DNA of 64,000 nt from Camellia lanceoleosa (GCA_025200525.1 CM045762.1:83729893-83793892); one strand, 5' to 3'. Shown: positions 32,101-44,397, counted from the stretch's first letter. A program made the numbers and translations. The notes: a model not told the origin generated them from the letters alone.

Positions 32101-33647
32101 TCAAAAGTAAAAGACCTTTAGGTTGGCTGCATTCCACGGACGGGGGACAGCCTTGCCATCTAAATCTTCCAGGTGGTATGCCCCCTTACCAGCGAGACCA
32201 ACCACCTTGTATGGTCCTTCCCAATTTGCACCGAGCTTTCCTTCGCCAGGGACCACTGTGTTGCCAAGCACTTTCCTTAAGACCCAATCCCCAATCTTGA
32301 ATAGCCTGGGGTGCACTGCCTTGTTGTATTTTTTAGAGAGTTCCTGCTGATAGGCCGCTATGTGGATTAATGCGCGCTCTCATCTTTCTTCAGCAAGGTC
32401 CAGCTTAATGCCACGGCTTCATTGTTTAGGTCTGGCTGGAAACTTTCTGAACGGATGGTTGGCATGCCAATTTCTAATGGGATGATGGCCTCCATACCAT
32501 AGGCCAAAGCGAATGGTGTCTCTCCAGTCGATCGCCTTGGTGTAGTGCGGTATGCCCACAGCACATTAGGAAGCTCTTCAACCCACTTTCCCTTTGCCTT
32601 CTCAAGCCGCTTCTTCAGCCCGTCCAGGATGGTCTTGTTTGAGGCCTCTGCTTGACCATTCGACTGAGGATAGGCCGGCGTTGAGTTGTAGAACTCGATT
32701 TTCAACTCTTCGCAAAATCCGCGAAAGAGTTTCCCATCGAATTGAGTGCCATTATCTGAAATGAGCGCCCTGGGTATACCGAAGCGAGTGATCACATTTT
32801 GCCAAACAAATTTCTTAACGTCCTTCTCCTTAATGGTTGCCAGTGGCTCGGCCTCCACCCACTTGGTGAAATAGTCGGTGGCGGCAATGAAAAACTTGCG
32901 ATTGCCCGGTGCGACTGGGAGGGGTCCAACAATATCCAATCCCCAGAGTGCGAACGGCCAAGGACTTGTAAGGGAGAGCAATTCCCTCGCCGGTTGGTGG
33001 ATCTGGTGAGCAAATTTCTGACATTTCTCGCATCTACGAACATATTTCTGCGCGTCCGCCTGCATGCACGACCACCAATAACCCTGCGAGATTGCTCGGT
33101 ATGCTAGGGATCTACCCCCAGTATGGCTGCCGCAGATGCCTTCATGGATCTCATAGAGGAAAGCTTCCACCTTAGAGGGGTGGACACACTTCAGATACGA
33201 CCCCCTGAAAGATTTCTTGTACAAGGCTCCGGAATGTGAGAGCCAAAACCGCTCTGACTTTGCCCGGATCTTGTGAGCCGCCTTCTTTTCTTCCGGTAGA
33301 ATCCTATCTTTCAGAAAGGTGATGATGGGGTCCATCCAGGAAGGTCCCAAGTCGGTGCAGAGTACTCTGGTTGCTTCTGGTTCCTCAATGCTTGGCCGAG
33401 GTAAAAATTCAATCATCAAGGGATTGGGGAAGGCCGTCTGAGTGGAAGCGAGACCGACCAACTCATCGGCTATGCTGTTTCCTGCACGATTGATCTGTTC
33501 AACTCTGATGGCATCGAACTTCTTAATTTCTACTTGCACCAGCGCCTGATACTTGGCCATTCTTTCATCTTTGGCCTCATACTCCCCTGAGACTTGATTG
33601 ACCACCAGCTTGGAGTCACTGAACACCATAAGGGCTGTGACCTTCAT
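32101..33647 (-). pseudogene. Tat integrase of element 2, nearly intact
   Basis: A 426-codon frame (33647-32367) starts in the last part of the second RNase H ([20 protein letters not shown]) and continues into integrase. The zinc finger contains [16 protein letters not shown] and [10 protein letters not shown]. The core has [11 protein letters not shown] (D), [12 protein letters not shown] (D) and [14 protein letters not shown] (E), so the DDE residues are present. The C-terminal part is in a separate frame, 32316-32101: GDWVLRKVLG, GANWEGPYKVV, then TAA. The short gap (32367-32317) with a frame change separates them. No chromodomain follows, as expected for Tat. Confidence 0.85.
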
Positions 33648-34506
33648 TCTCAGCGCGCTTCTTAGTCCGGCGAGGAGGGCCTCGTTGTTCGATGCTGGGA
33701 AGCCGAGCGTAATTGCCTACTCAACAATTAGCCCATCTAGCGAAGTCAGCACAATTCCCAGCCCGGCCCCATGCCTATTGGACGCCCCATCGACGAATAG
33801 TTTCCACATCTCGCCAATGAACAGCTTCCAGCAATCAGAAGGATTTTGGGAGCTTCTCAATTCCAAGTCACTAGTTGACTCAATCTGGTCTCTTTCCACG
33901 TCATTGCTGGGTTCTTCTTTCAATGAGTCGTCGTCCTTTGCTATTTCGGTCGAGCTTTGCCCTTCTCCCGCTCGCGAGTCAACATTTATCTCTGTTGCCA
34001 GGGCCATGGGTTGTGCCAAATCCGCACCAACCAAATCAATCGGGCAGACTGGATGTGTGCTAGGGGCAAATTCCGCCACAAAATCTGCAAGGGCTTGAGC
34101 TTTGATCGCGGTGCGCGGTCGGAACTTAATGTCGTACTGGCCCAATTCCACGGCCCATTTCAGAATTCTCCCAGTGAAGTCCGCTTTTTCGAAAAGCACC
34201 TTGAGCGGAAACTCGGTTAACGCTACTATTGTATGGGCATGAAAATAGTGCGCCAGCTTTCTTGACGCCATCATGAGAGCCAGCGCCAATTTTTCCAAGG
34301 GAAGATATCTCGTTTCGGCCGGGAGCAGAGTCTTGCTCACATAGAAAATGGGCAAGTGCTAAATGCCTTCGGCGCGGACTAGAACAGCGCTCACCGCATA
34401 TTGAGAGACCGCCAAGTAGAGATATAACTCCTCGCTTGGCTGAGGTGTAACCAAAATAGGTGCTGAGGAGAGATACGCTTTCAAGTCCGCCAGTGCACGG
34501 TCGCAC
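33480..34506 (-). pseudogene. tandem RNase H domains of element 2
   Basis: First domain ends in YFHAHTIVALTEFPLK after PIFYVSKTLLPAETRYLPLE (34355-34180). A linker with AVELGQYDIKFRPRTAIKAQ and an acidic spacer follows. The second, ribonuclease-HI-like domain carries MWKLFVDGASNRHGAGLG (33815-33760), then after a TAG near 33717 [15 protein letters not shown] and [10 protein letters not shown] and D are present. The beginning of the first domain (34506-34360) is frameshifted. Confidence 0.8.
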
Positions 34507-34531
34507 TCTTCATCCCAAAAAAACTTGGATT

Positions 34532-35263
34532 TCAAAGTGTTGAAGAAGGGCCTGCAACGATCCGAGGCCTTACCGATAACTGTTTCAACAAGGCGCCATC
34601 CCCAAGATGTTGCCCCACCTTTGTGGAGTTCGTGCCCCCCAGCTTTTGTATTGCCTTGATTTGCGATGGGTCGGCCTCAATTCCCCGGTTTGTGACCAGA
34701 AAACCTAGGAATTTCCCAGTGCCAACTCCAAAGGCGCACTTAGAGGCGTTCAGGCGAAGCTTGTGGCGCTTGAGTATGGCAAACATTTCTGCTAGGTCGG
34801 CGAGGTGCTGAGACTTTTCCTTACTTTTTACCACCATATCGTCGATATAGGCTTCCATAGTTCGGCCCAAGAGAGGAGCGAACATCTTTGTCACCATCCG
34901 CTGAAAGGTTGCTCCGGCGTTCTTCAATCCGAACGGCATGACCTTGTAGCAATACAAGCCTCTGGGGGTGGTGAACGACGTGATCTCTCTGTCCGACTTG
35001 TACATGGCTATTTGATGATAGCCGCGATATGCATCCAAGAAGCTAAACCTCTGATGGCCAGCGGTTAAGTCCACCAACTGGTCAATTCGAGGGAGAGGAA
35101 AGCTATCCTTTGGGCATGTGCGGTTGACAGTCTTGTAATCCACGCAAACTCGCCACTTGCCGTTCTTCTTAGGAACCACCACCGTATTAGATATCCACCG
35201 CGGGTATTGCATCTCCTCTATGGCTCTGCCTTCTAACAAATTCTTCACTTCCTCCGCCACCAC
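34532..35263 (-). pseudogene. Tat reverse transcriptase of element 2
   Basis: An open frame of 243 codons covers most of [78 protein letters not shown], and the catalytic [15 protein letters not shown] (about 34855-34811). It ends with [20 protein letters not shown] and [16 protein letters not shown]. The frame is lost after 34630, where the connection region should follow. The catalytic residues are intact. Confidence 0.88.
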
Positions 35264-36420
35264 TTCAAAGATGGTGCAAAGTCAATGGCGTCCTCAGATG
35301 TTGGCCGTGCATTAGGGAAGACATTCAGCTGGGGACAAATGAAGCTTGGGTCGACACCAGGTATATCGTAAGGCGTCCATGCAAAAGCCTCCAAGTTGGA
35401 AATCAAGAAACTAACATAATCCCCTCGTTCGGCGCTAGACAAGGACGATCCTAGGAGGAAGAACTTGGTCGGATCGTTTTCGTCAATACGCACTTCCACC
35501 AAATCTTCGACTGATTTTTCCTTGGCCTTTCTACCTACGTCTTCTAGGACCTCCTTCCCCTCGGGCCCCTCGATCATCTGAACAAACCCTTTGGCCGCCA
35601 CGCCATTTACCGCGAACGCATTGTTTGGCCATCACCGTCTCCCAGACTTCCTCTATTTGCCCATTCGACGTCGGAAAGCGATGACTTGGTGGAAGGTCGG
35701 CAACCGCTGCATGGCGTCTGACCAACCTCGCCTAATCAAATTGTAAGTCGATGGCACTTTGAGCACCTGAATTCTATTGCTTCATTAACCGAGCCCGCCT
35801 CGACCGCAAGATAATCTTTCCAATCGCCATTCGGTTGAGTTGAAGCCAACCAAAGGAGATGTTGCAGGAGCCAAATCCTTATCTTCCAACTTCATTTGTT
35901 TGAACGCGTCATAATACATTATTTCGACCGAACTCCCCTGGTCGATCAATATTCTCTTGATGTCGAAATCTTTGACGCGAAGGGTCACCACCAAGGCGTC
36001 ATTGTGCGGCATCTGCACCCTTTCCAAGTCTTTGGTAGAGAACGAAAGGACGTCTTTCTCCTCGGTTTTTCCCTTCTTTACCGCGGGCTGGACTGAGAGC
36101 ACTTCCCTCATGTGCTCGGCCTTCTTGATCATCCCATTCAGCTCGCAGACCCTTGCCGGTTCAATGATGCCATGGATGACGTTGATCACACCTTGCGGGG
36201 GTGCTTCTAGGGCGGCCATTCCGTTAGGCTCGGTTTGTCCGGTTGGCGCGGCCTTGACTCCCCCATCAATATATTGGTCAAGATGCCCGGCCGCCACCAA
36301 TTCCTCCAAATGCTATTTGAGCAGCAAGCAATCTTCTGTCCGGTGCCCCCGTTCTTCATGGAAGGTGCAGCGATATTTTGGATTGAAGCCTCGCTGCGCA
36401 CTCCCTAATTTGGCTAGCCA
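35245..36420 (-). pseudogene. zinc knuckle, protease and linker of element 2
   Basis: From 36400 downward: NPKYRCTFHEERGHRTEDC (CHC knuckle, in a broken frame with a TAG near 36314), a linker (GVINVIHGIIEPARVCELNG), then the aspartic protease FDIKRILIDQGSSVEIMYYD (active-site motif IDQGSS instead of the common IDNGSS) and PLVGFNS. From 35601 a second frame encodes the pre-RT linker (ENDPTKFFLLGSSLSSAERG, FAWTPYDIPGVDPSFICPQL). A degenerate stretch lies between 35785 and 35605. Confidence 0.75.
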
Positions 36421-36503
36421 ACGGACAAAAGGCTCTCCTCGGATCTCGCTCAAAATGCGGTAGATGGGAATTTTGAAGACCGTAGTAATCCCTGTCCGCG
36501 CCT

Positions 36504-37280
36504 TCAGTTTTCTTTTGGCATCTTCATTGTCGCGGGCATCGGCCGGCCATTTGCGACCCTGCTTTCGCTATTTTGACCGGTCCCTCGACGTTGATCTTTT
36601 GGTCGGTCATTAGGGCGATTCTCCTCCTGCCCCACCGAGTGAACTTTTCCCGTTATCCGTCTGTCCACCGCGACCGGATTATCCTTCTCGGTCGCAGAGG
36701 CAGCGTCATCTTCCACACGAATGTGCTCGTTGATTCGCTGCATCAAAGATTCCATGGTAGTGGGCTGATGCATCGTGAGTGAATCTCGCAGCCTATGTCC
36801 GACTGGGAGACCCCTCTTGTATTGAGTGATCGCCAGATTGGTAGGGCAGTCGAGAATCTCATTGTAAGTTTCCCAGTACTTCGCGTTGTACGCTTTCAGC
36901 GAGCCTCCAGATTCCATCTTGATGCCCAGGAGATGGTCGACCTCCTTCGGCGTTCGAGTGTTGGTCTTGAATCTGGTGACGAAGGCTTCCGCTAGTTAAG
37001 GCCACTCGATACCTCTCCGGAGCCTTTCGAACCACTTCAAGCCCAGCTCTCCCAAGCTTGTTTGGGAATATGAGGCACATCAAGGCATCATTCACGGGTG
37101 ACCATGACTTGCCTAAGAATGACTCACATGCATGTACGGATCCGTCTTGCCGTCGTATAAAGTGAATTTTGGCTGATGGAATCCAGCAGGAAGTGGGGTG
37201 CTCTCAATCTCTGGGGATAACGGCGTGGCTGTAAGCCTTGCCAGCTCTTTGTCCACCAGTGCTGGGGCTATGTCTATGGG
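36504..37280 (-). pseudogene. C-terminal part of element 2 gag (after the chromovirus insertion)
   Basis: Directly next to the insertion the minus strand reads IDIAPALVDKELARLTATPL and then FHQPKFTLYDGKTDPYMHV, the conserved capsid start of Tat gag. Shifted frames give NDALMCLIFPNKLG and WFERL-like sequence. From 36917 an open frame follows: ESGGSLKAYNAKYWETYNEI, ITQYKRGLPVGHRLRDSL and ESLMQRINEHIRVEDDAA with a basic tail, ending at 36504. Several frameshifts lie between 37100 and 36920. Confidence 0.8.
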
Positions 37281-39679
37281 TGTCACGACCCAAACCCGGC
37301 CCTATGGGTTTAGCATCAGAATCGCCAAGAATCCGAGATTACCAAGGCCTCTCAACAAGAATACGCTTAAACAGTAGTAGTTGGCGGAAGCCAGTACAGT
37401 AAATAACTAGTGTCCATTGAGCTGTGAAAATCTGTATGCCAAAAACATTTTCCATGCATTCACACAGTGCAGTCTATATACAGTCTATCCAGTTATATAC
37501 AAACATTCGATACGGGGACCTAACCCCTCGATAACAAAGGCAAGAAAAACAAGAGATGCCTATACAGTGACACAAAACAGTAGGGAGACAGGTGGGGGAA
37601 ACAAAAACACCCCAAGCCATAGCATGGCAACTCGGAACCTCGCCGTGAGGCACACAGGCTGGCTGGACAAAACTGGGGACTGACCCACGCTCCTAGCTCC
37701 GGTCTGGCTGCTGAGAACCTACATATATATATAAACAGTGAGCTAAAGCCCAGTGAATAACATAATGTGTAAAGGGGTTATGAATGAATGTCCTTACAGT
37801 AATGAAATCAATTCATTATACAGTATTTTAATCTTTAAGTAATTCAGTCAATCAGTATTTCAATCAATTAGTCATATGTGGTACATCCATTAGCCTATAA
37901 ACAGTAGGTCCAGAAGGACCGGGCCTTAACAGACCCAACAATAATGATGGCCATCAATCGATAAACAATATGGTTCCACAAGGAAACCGACAGAGCTCTG
38001 TAACAGTCAGTAACAGTGGGTGCTAAGGATGCCACAATACAGTTCGAAATACGGGACATACATTCATTCAATAAATAGTACCAGTTCAATAAACAGTTCA
38101 GTTCAGTATTCAAAATATAATCATTTTGAACATATCTTTACACAATCTGTTACTCACAGAGATTGGGCTAATAGCAGCTAGAGCGCGTCCCCGAGAGCCA
38201 ACCCTAAACAGTTAACAAATAGAACACACACTAAGTTCACAGTCGGAAGGATGATAATTAAATCCCTAAATTTCCTCGGTGTGGTTCTATGTCTAAATCC
38301 TCATTAAGATGTCTTAAACTAGGCTTAAGAATGCCTAGGATGGGATGAGGATGCAAAATTACAGTTGGAAGGCATTTTTCAAAAGTTGCTGAAAACAGGG
38401 GTCTCGCTCGAACGAGCCTTCCTTCGCTCGAGCGAGCTTCCAAAATCAAAGGCTTCGCTCGAGCGAACAATCCTTCGCTCGAGCGGTCTGATGAAACAGT
38501 AAAAGTACTGGATGCTCAATTTTTACGCGCGATACCACGCTCGATGCTCGCTCGAGCGAGATTGCAAAACCAAAGGGCTCGCTCGAGCGAGGAATCCTTC
38601 ACTCGAGCGAGGAAGCCAAATCTGGAATTTCTAGATTTGTCTCCCAAGTTCGAACCAAGCATTCAACCATCCAAAACTCAACCTCTTGGCCCCAAATTCT
38701 GGAAAATACACTTAAACTCAATGTATAACAAGTTTCAAAGGCTAATTTGCACATGCAAGGGCCAAGGGTTGGTCAATTAAAGCCATTTTCAAATCCATTT
38801 TCAAGAACAATTTCCAAACATGCAATGCATGGGTTTTAAACCAAAACCAAGCTTCAATTCTTGCTCAATTGAGCTCCAATCTTTGAAAACAATGTGGAGA
38901 CATGGACTATGATAAAAACATGGGCATGCATGTACAATTTTCCAAGAATTCAACTTCAAAATGCATCAATTCAAGCATGCATGTAACATTTGAGCTCCAA
39001 TTCACCATTTATGAGCAAATTCATGACTTAATTTTACAATGATGCAAGAATCATGCAAAACTTAGCTCAAAGACAACAATAAGGAGATGAATGTCCTACC
39101 TTAATCTTGTATTCAAGGTGTGGGAGCTAAATTTGCCAATTTCCTACAAATTCTTCAAGTCTACAAGATAAATTAAATTTTCCCCTTAAATTCTCTCCCT
39201 CTCTTTCACCAAATTCGGTTGTAGCTCTCAAACAAGGCTGAGGGAATGATTGATTAAGTGTATAAGGCTCTACAAAGAATAATATTTAGCAAAGCCCACC
39301 CAATGGCATAATTGTAAATAAGACAACTCTTTAATTAACTCAATTTAATCTAATTTAATCATTCCTAATCAATTTCCAGATAAATATACTGCTAAATCGC
39401 AAATATTCTACCGATCCCAAAACATCAAACGGTTTCTAAATCGGCTGCCGATAAGGCCTTCAATTAGCAGTTTAAACATATAAAGTCAAACAGTTAATCA
39501 ATCAATCAAACAGATGCAATATACAATTCAATAGGTAAACTCATTCAATTTCAGTTCCGATTTCAATCGGCCCATTCGTCATTTCAATTAATTCGATTAT
39601 CAGTCATTATCAGTTCGGTTTAGCATTAATCAGTATATAATTCAGTGGTTAAACGGTAGTCAATACGAGGGTTGTTACA
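37281..39679 (-). repeat. 3' LTR of the nested chromovirus
   Basis: 2399 bp. Between 38404 and 38620 it holds seven variants of the palindrome CGCTCGAGCG embedded in TTCGCTCGAGCGA-type phrases. The part from about 38240 to the end is almost identical to the partner LTR, while 37400-38130 differs by many small indels. Confidence 0.92.
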
Positions 39680-39689
39680 GTCTCCCCTC

Positions 39690-41290
39690 CTTATAAGGAG
39701 TTTAGTCCTCTAAACTCGAGTTACCTTCAGTCTGGAAGAAAACAGGGTCCAGTGGAAACAAATCAGGATATCTTTTAGCCATGTCATATTCCCTTTCCCA
39801 CGTGGCATACACACCACCATGGTTCTGCCAATCAACTTTCACTAGCGGAATCTCTTTAGTTTCTTGATCCGTCGGTTCACAATCTGTATAGGCCGTTCCT
39901 CGTAAGTGTAGTCATCACTCAACACTATCCGAGTAGGCTCAATCACATGAAACGGATCTCGAAGATAGTCTCTCAGCATCGAAATGTGGAAGACGTTATG
40001 CATATGCTCCATTTCAGGAGGAAGCGCAACTTGATACGCCACCGGATTGATTTTCTCAATAATCTGATACGGTCCAACATATCTCGGCGCTAACTTGCCT
40101 TTGACTCCAAAGCGAGTCTGGCCTTTCATTGGTGTCACTTTCACAAACACGTGATCACCCACTTCATATTCTCGGTCTCGTCTTCTAATATCGGCATAAC
40201 TCTTCTGTCTACTCTGTGCAGTTTTCAGTCTCTGTTGTATCAGTCCTATCTTTTCAGTCGTTTCATAAACAATTTCGGGCCCAAGCAACGGCCCATCTCC
40301 AACTTCGCCACAGATTGAGATCTACACTTTCGCCATACAATGCCTCGAAGGCGCCATTCCAATACTCGAATGGTAGGCTGTTGTAGGCGAATTGACCAAC
40401 GGCAAATGACTTTCCCAATTTCCTAAAAATCAAGGACACACATTCTCGAGGGTCCTCTAAAGTCCGGATGGTCCTTTCGACCGCCATCTGTCTGAGGATG
40501 ATAGGCACTACTCAGCCTCAATTCAGTACCCAATGCAGTCTGTAGGCTTTACCAGAACCTCGATGTAAACTTCGAATCCCTGTCAGAAACAATAGATACA
40601 GGTACTCCATGCAATCTTACAATTTCATCAATATAGATAACAGCCAATTTGTCCGCATTATAGATTGTCTTGACAGGTAAGAAGTGTGCAGATTTAGTCA
40701 GTCTATCAACAATAACCCAAATTGAGTCCATACCTTTCCTGGAGCGCGGTAATCCAACGATAAAATCTATCGTGATATGCTCCCATTTCCACTCTGGTAT
40801 GGGTAAGGATTGCAATAATCCGGCAGGTCGTTGATGTTCAGCTTTGACTTGTTGGCAATGAAGACATTTGGACACAAAGTCGGCAATTTCCTTCTTCATT
40901 CCTGGCCACCAGAAATTCTGTTTCAGATCTTGATACATTTTCGTATTCCCTGGGTGAATAGAAAACTTCGAACTGTGGCCTTCTTGCAGAACTCTTCTTT
41001 TCAGTTCAATGTCATTTGGTACACACAGTCTTTCTTGAAATTTCAATACATTATTCTCAAATTTGAATCCCGGTCTCGGCTTAGACTCCCTTTCTTCGAT
41101 GATCTTTTTCAGAAAGTCATCCAGTTGCTGTTTCGCTTTAACTTCTTCAATCAAGGCTGGTTCAGCAGAAATAGCAGCTATGGTCCCACCTTGTTCTCTC
41201 AGAACAATTTCAATCTCAAATGTTTCAAGATCATGAAGCAATTCTTTCTGTCCGGTGAGCAAACACGCTAAGTTGGCAATTGACTTTCGG
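39690..41290 (-). pseudogene. chromovirus integrase with chromodomain-like C-terminus
   Basis: Zinc finger: [20 protein letters not shown] and [11 protein letters not shown] (about 40950-40830). Core: [20 protein letters not shown] (D), [16 protein letters not shown] (D) before a TAG at 40549; the glutamate region AVERTIRTLEDP is in a separate frame at 40485-40450. GPY-type region: GKLAPRYVGPYQIIEKI in the frame 40288-39842. A further frame change puts the chromodomain-like segment DQETKEIPLVKVDWQNHGGV and YATWEREYDMAKRYPDLF at about 39870-39755. This tail resembles the Tekay/Del type of chromovirus (from memory). Confidence 0.8.
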
Positions 41291-42664
41291 CTCAATGCAT
41301 CGGCAACGGTGTTGGCTTTTCCCGGATGATACAGAATCTGTAAATCATAATCTTTAATCAGTTCCAACCATCTCCGCTGTCTCATATTCAGTTCTTTCTG
41401 TGTGAAAAAGTACTTCAGGCTCTTGTGGTCAGTATACACTTCACATGTTGCTCCATACAAATAGTGACGCCAAATTTTCAAAGGCAAACACTATCGCAAA
41501 GAAGTTCTAGGTCATGGGTCAGGTAGTTCTTTTCATGTGGTCTCAACTGTCGGGAAGCATAAGCAATAACTCTCCCATTCTGCATTAAAACACACCCCAA
41601 ACCTTTATGAGAAGCATCACTAAATACAGTGTAACCACCCGTACCTGAAGGCAAAGTCAGAACCGGTGCAGTCACAAGTCGGGTTTTCAATTCTTGAAAT
41701 ACCGATTCTCTTTGGTCAGTCCAGTCAAATGATGTCCCCTTCTGAGTCAATTGAGTCAGTGGTAAGGCAATTTTGGAGAAGTCTTTAACAAATCTTCAGA
41801 ATATCCGTAATCCCAAAAGCTGGACTTCATCCACATTTGTTGGTCTAGGCCACCACTAGACTTCAATTTTCTCATGATCAACAGAATTCCATCTTTGCTA
41901 ACAACATGTCCCAAAACATCACATGGTCAAGCCAAAACTCACATTTAGATAATTTAGCATACAGCTTTACATTCTCTTAAGGTTTGCAGGGCAAGTCTCA
42001 GATGATGTTCATGTTCTTCAACAGTCTTAGAATAGATCAATATGTCATCAATGAATACCACAATAAAATCATCAAGGTATGGTTTGAAAATTCTGTTCAT
42101 AAGGTCCATAAATGCAGCAGAGGCATTCGTGACTCCGAATGGCATAACTGAAAATTTGTAATGGCCATACCTCGTTCTAAAAGCAGTTTTAGCAATATCT
42201 TCCGGTTTTACCTTCAGTTGATGATACCCCGATCTGAGATCAATCTTGGAAAACACTTGTGCACCCTGTAACTGATCAAATAAATCATCAATACGCGGTA
42301 AGGGATATTTATTCTTTACAGTTACCTTGTTCAGCTCGCGATAGTCAATACACAGTCTCAGTGAGCCATCTTTCTTCTTCACAAACAAAACAGGTGCATC
42401 CCACGGTGAAGTACTGGGCCTGATAAACTTCTTGTCTAACAGTTCCTACAATTGCACTTTCAATTCCTTTAGTTCAGTTGGAGCCATTCTATAAGGAGCT
42501 TTAGACACTGGCTGTGTTCCCGGAATCACATCAACGGTGAATTCAATCTCCCTGTCAATCAGATCCCCTGGTAGATCATCTGGAAATACATCTGGGAATT
42601 CTCTAACTATGGGAATGCAATTCACATCAGTTTTAACATCATTGTCAGTAGATACAGTTAGCAC
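41290..42664 (-). pseudogene. chromovirus RT and RNase H
   Basis: Before RT: FPDVFPDDLPGDLIDREIEF and VSKAPYRMAPTELKELK (42600-42450), then a TAG at 42446. [62 protein letters not shown] and catalytic [11 protein letters not shown] (about 42050-42020). The part after 41954 (RT thumb) is degenerate. RNase [41 protein letters not shown] (41640-41490), then in another frame [20 protein letters not shown] and [11 protein letters not shown]. Key D and E residues are visible, but at least three frame changes break it. Confidence 0.85.
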
Positions 42665-43330
42665 AGAACACAGATACCCCTTACACCCCTTTCTAATCGG
42701 TTTGATGGCCTTTCTGAAGAAATCAGGTATGGAGGAGGTACTACTCCACTCCCATTAAACACAAATTCAGGCAAACCCGGTGGACGGAAAACTACTTGTT
42801 TTGTTACACAGTCTATAGTGGCATGATATTTTTGTAGCCAATCCATCCCCAATATTACATCAAAATGATCTATGTTCAATGGTAGTAAATCAATAAACAG
42901 ATGCATATCCCCGACAATAATCTCACAAGCAGGATACATATATGCACATGTCATGGATCCCCCAACAGGTGATGATACAGCTAGCAAATAGTTCATGGGT
43001 TATAAGGGTCTATTCAATTTACGCGAAAAAGCATGCGACACATAAGAGTGTGTAGACCCCGAATCAATCAATACATATGTATTTTGAGCACAAATAGAGA
43101 GGATACGACTGCTTGATCTCGGTGTTTTGCACGTCTCCAGATTAGGGCAAACACTGCCCCGCCTCATAGGCTCTTTCCCGGTAGCATTGGGGTTCGGTTT
43201 TGGTGTTGCGGATGTCGCGCTTTGGTGTAGCTTTACTCTTGGCTTATGGGCGATGGGACGATCTTTAATTCGTGGCCCACCTTTCCACACTAAAACAAGC
43301 TCAAATGGTAGCAAACCTCTTTGTGCTTAT
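42658..43330 (-). pseudogene. chromovirus zinc knuckle remnant and aspartic protease
   Basis: Protease: TYVLIDSGSTHSYVSHAFSR (about 43083-43024), a TAA at 43000, then SPVGGSMTCAYMYPACEIIV, HFDVILGMDWLQKYHATID and QVVFRPPGLPEFVF in the frame 42996-42658. Upstream in a third frame, CGNKHKEVCYHL and CGKVGHELKIV are the decayed zinc knuckle that normally joins gag to protease. The DSG active site is retained. Confidence 0.75.
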
Positions 43331-43371
43331 TGCCACATACGGAAGGTGGAGTAAACCCACTCCTTGGTCAG

Positions 43372-44256
43372 CTAGTCGTTGACCCAGATTCTCGCTTTCT
43401 TGTTTGCTGGGTTATGCTTGCCTTTCTTAAATTTGAAACCCTGCCTTTTTCCTTGCCACTCAGTTGTTGGTGTTTCAGATTGTTTCACTGCTGCAATGTT
43501 TGACTCGGCCATCAATGCCCGGTCAAGAACACCCACAAAAGTTGGCATTTTCAAAACACTTATTCGGTCCTGTATAGCAGCACTAAGGCCTCCTTCAAAC
43601 CTTTTGGCCTTCTTATATTCCGTGTCCACCATATGTGGTGCATATCTAGCAAGTTCGGTGAATTTCTTCTCATATTCGGCAACAGATGTTTTGCCTTGTC
43701 TCAGTTGTTCAAACTCAGTCACTTTTCTGTCCCTGATGCACTGGGGAAAATACTTTTCAAAGAAGGACTCTTTGAACTGAGCCCAAGTCATAATAGCATT
43801 TGCATCGCGGGTCAACATCCACCACCTTCTTGCTTCTTCCTGAAGGGTGAAGGTTGCTAACAATACTTTGTTGGCTTCGGAGCACGGAAACATTTCAAAC
43901 AACTTTTCAGTCTCAAGAACCCAAGCTTCAGCCTTTAACGGTTCAAGGCCTCCCTGAAAGGATGGCGGTTTCAGTTTGCTGAATTTCTGGGTAAGAGCAA
44001 TGATGTCCCCCTCATTAGCGTTCACATTCTGTACATTCTGTTCCGGTTGCACCGGAGGAGGAGGAGGTGGGGGCTGTTGGTTCGGTTGTTGATCCAGTCT
44101 CTCAATTATCAGTCCCATCATTTGTTCAAGTCTAGCCATTCTGGCCTCAGAGGATGATGATTCAGTTTCATTTGCAGTGTTCATGTTATCCATTTCACTA
44201 TAAGCAGTTATAACAGTTATCATTATAAACAGTTGTATCATTAAGCAGTTTAACAT
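43372..44256 (-). CDS. chromovirus gag (open frame, lacking a zinc knuckle)
   Basis: The longest intact frame of this element (up to 294 codons; the natural start is probably MDNMNTANETESSSSEARMA at about 44193). It contains a proline-rich stretch (QQPPPPPPPVQPEQ), then the retrotransposon gag core: FSKLKPPSFQGGLEPLKAEA, RRWWMLTRDANAIMTWAQFK, FFEKYFPQCIRDRKVTEFEQ and SVAEYEKKFTELARYAPHMV. A basic tail (GKRQGFKFKKGKHNP) leads to TGA/TAG where the zinc knuckle is out of frame. It would make the capsid part of the element particle. Confidence 0.8.
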   Translation of the reverse strand: MLNCLMIQLFIMITVITAYSEMDNMNTANETESSSSEARMARLEQMMGLIIERLDQQPNQQPPPPPPPVQPEQNVQNVNANEGDIIALTQKFSKLKPPSFQGGLEPLKAEAWVLETEKLFEMFPCSEANKVLLATFTLQEEARRWWMLTRDANAIMTWAQFKESFFEKYFPQCIRDRKVTEFEQLRQGKTSVAEYEKKFTELARYAPHMVDTEYKKAKRFEGGLSAAIQDRISVLKMPTFVGVLDRALMAESNIAAVKQSETPTTEWQGKRQGFKFKKGKHNPANKKARIWVND

Positions 44257-44382
44257 TTTAACATGTAATCAGTCAGTCATAAGCACACACTTTTCAAGTT
44301 CATGAGATGCCCTAATTGCTTTTCTAGGACACTCTATAGCTCATTTGGACACGTGTGTGCGGTATAACTCGTGGTAAGTATC

Positions 44383-44394
44383 GCTCTGATACCA
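44383..44394 (-). other. primer-binding site of the chromovirus
   Basis: TGGTATCAGAGC on the minus strand, three bases inside the 5' LTR end, is the standard site complementary to the 3' end of initiator methionine tRNA used by many plant LTR retrotransposons. Confidence 0.9.
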
Positions 44395-44397
44395 CTT

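Noticed and set aside
37417..37683. Frames in the chromovirus LTR repeated at 44535-44858
   Set aside because: They lie in the LTRs, are altered by indels between the copies and have no domain.
40831..41271. A 146-codon + strand frame
   Set aside because: It is the reverse strand of the chromovirus integrase and RNase H region and has no domain of its own.
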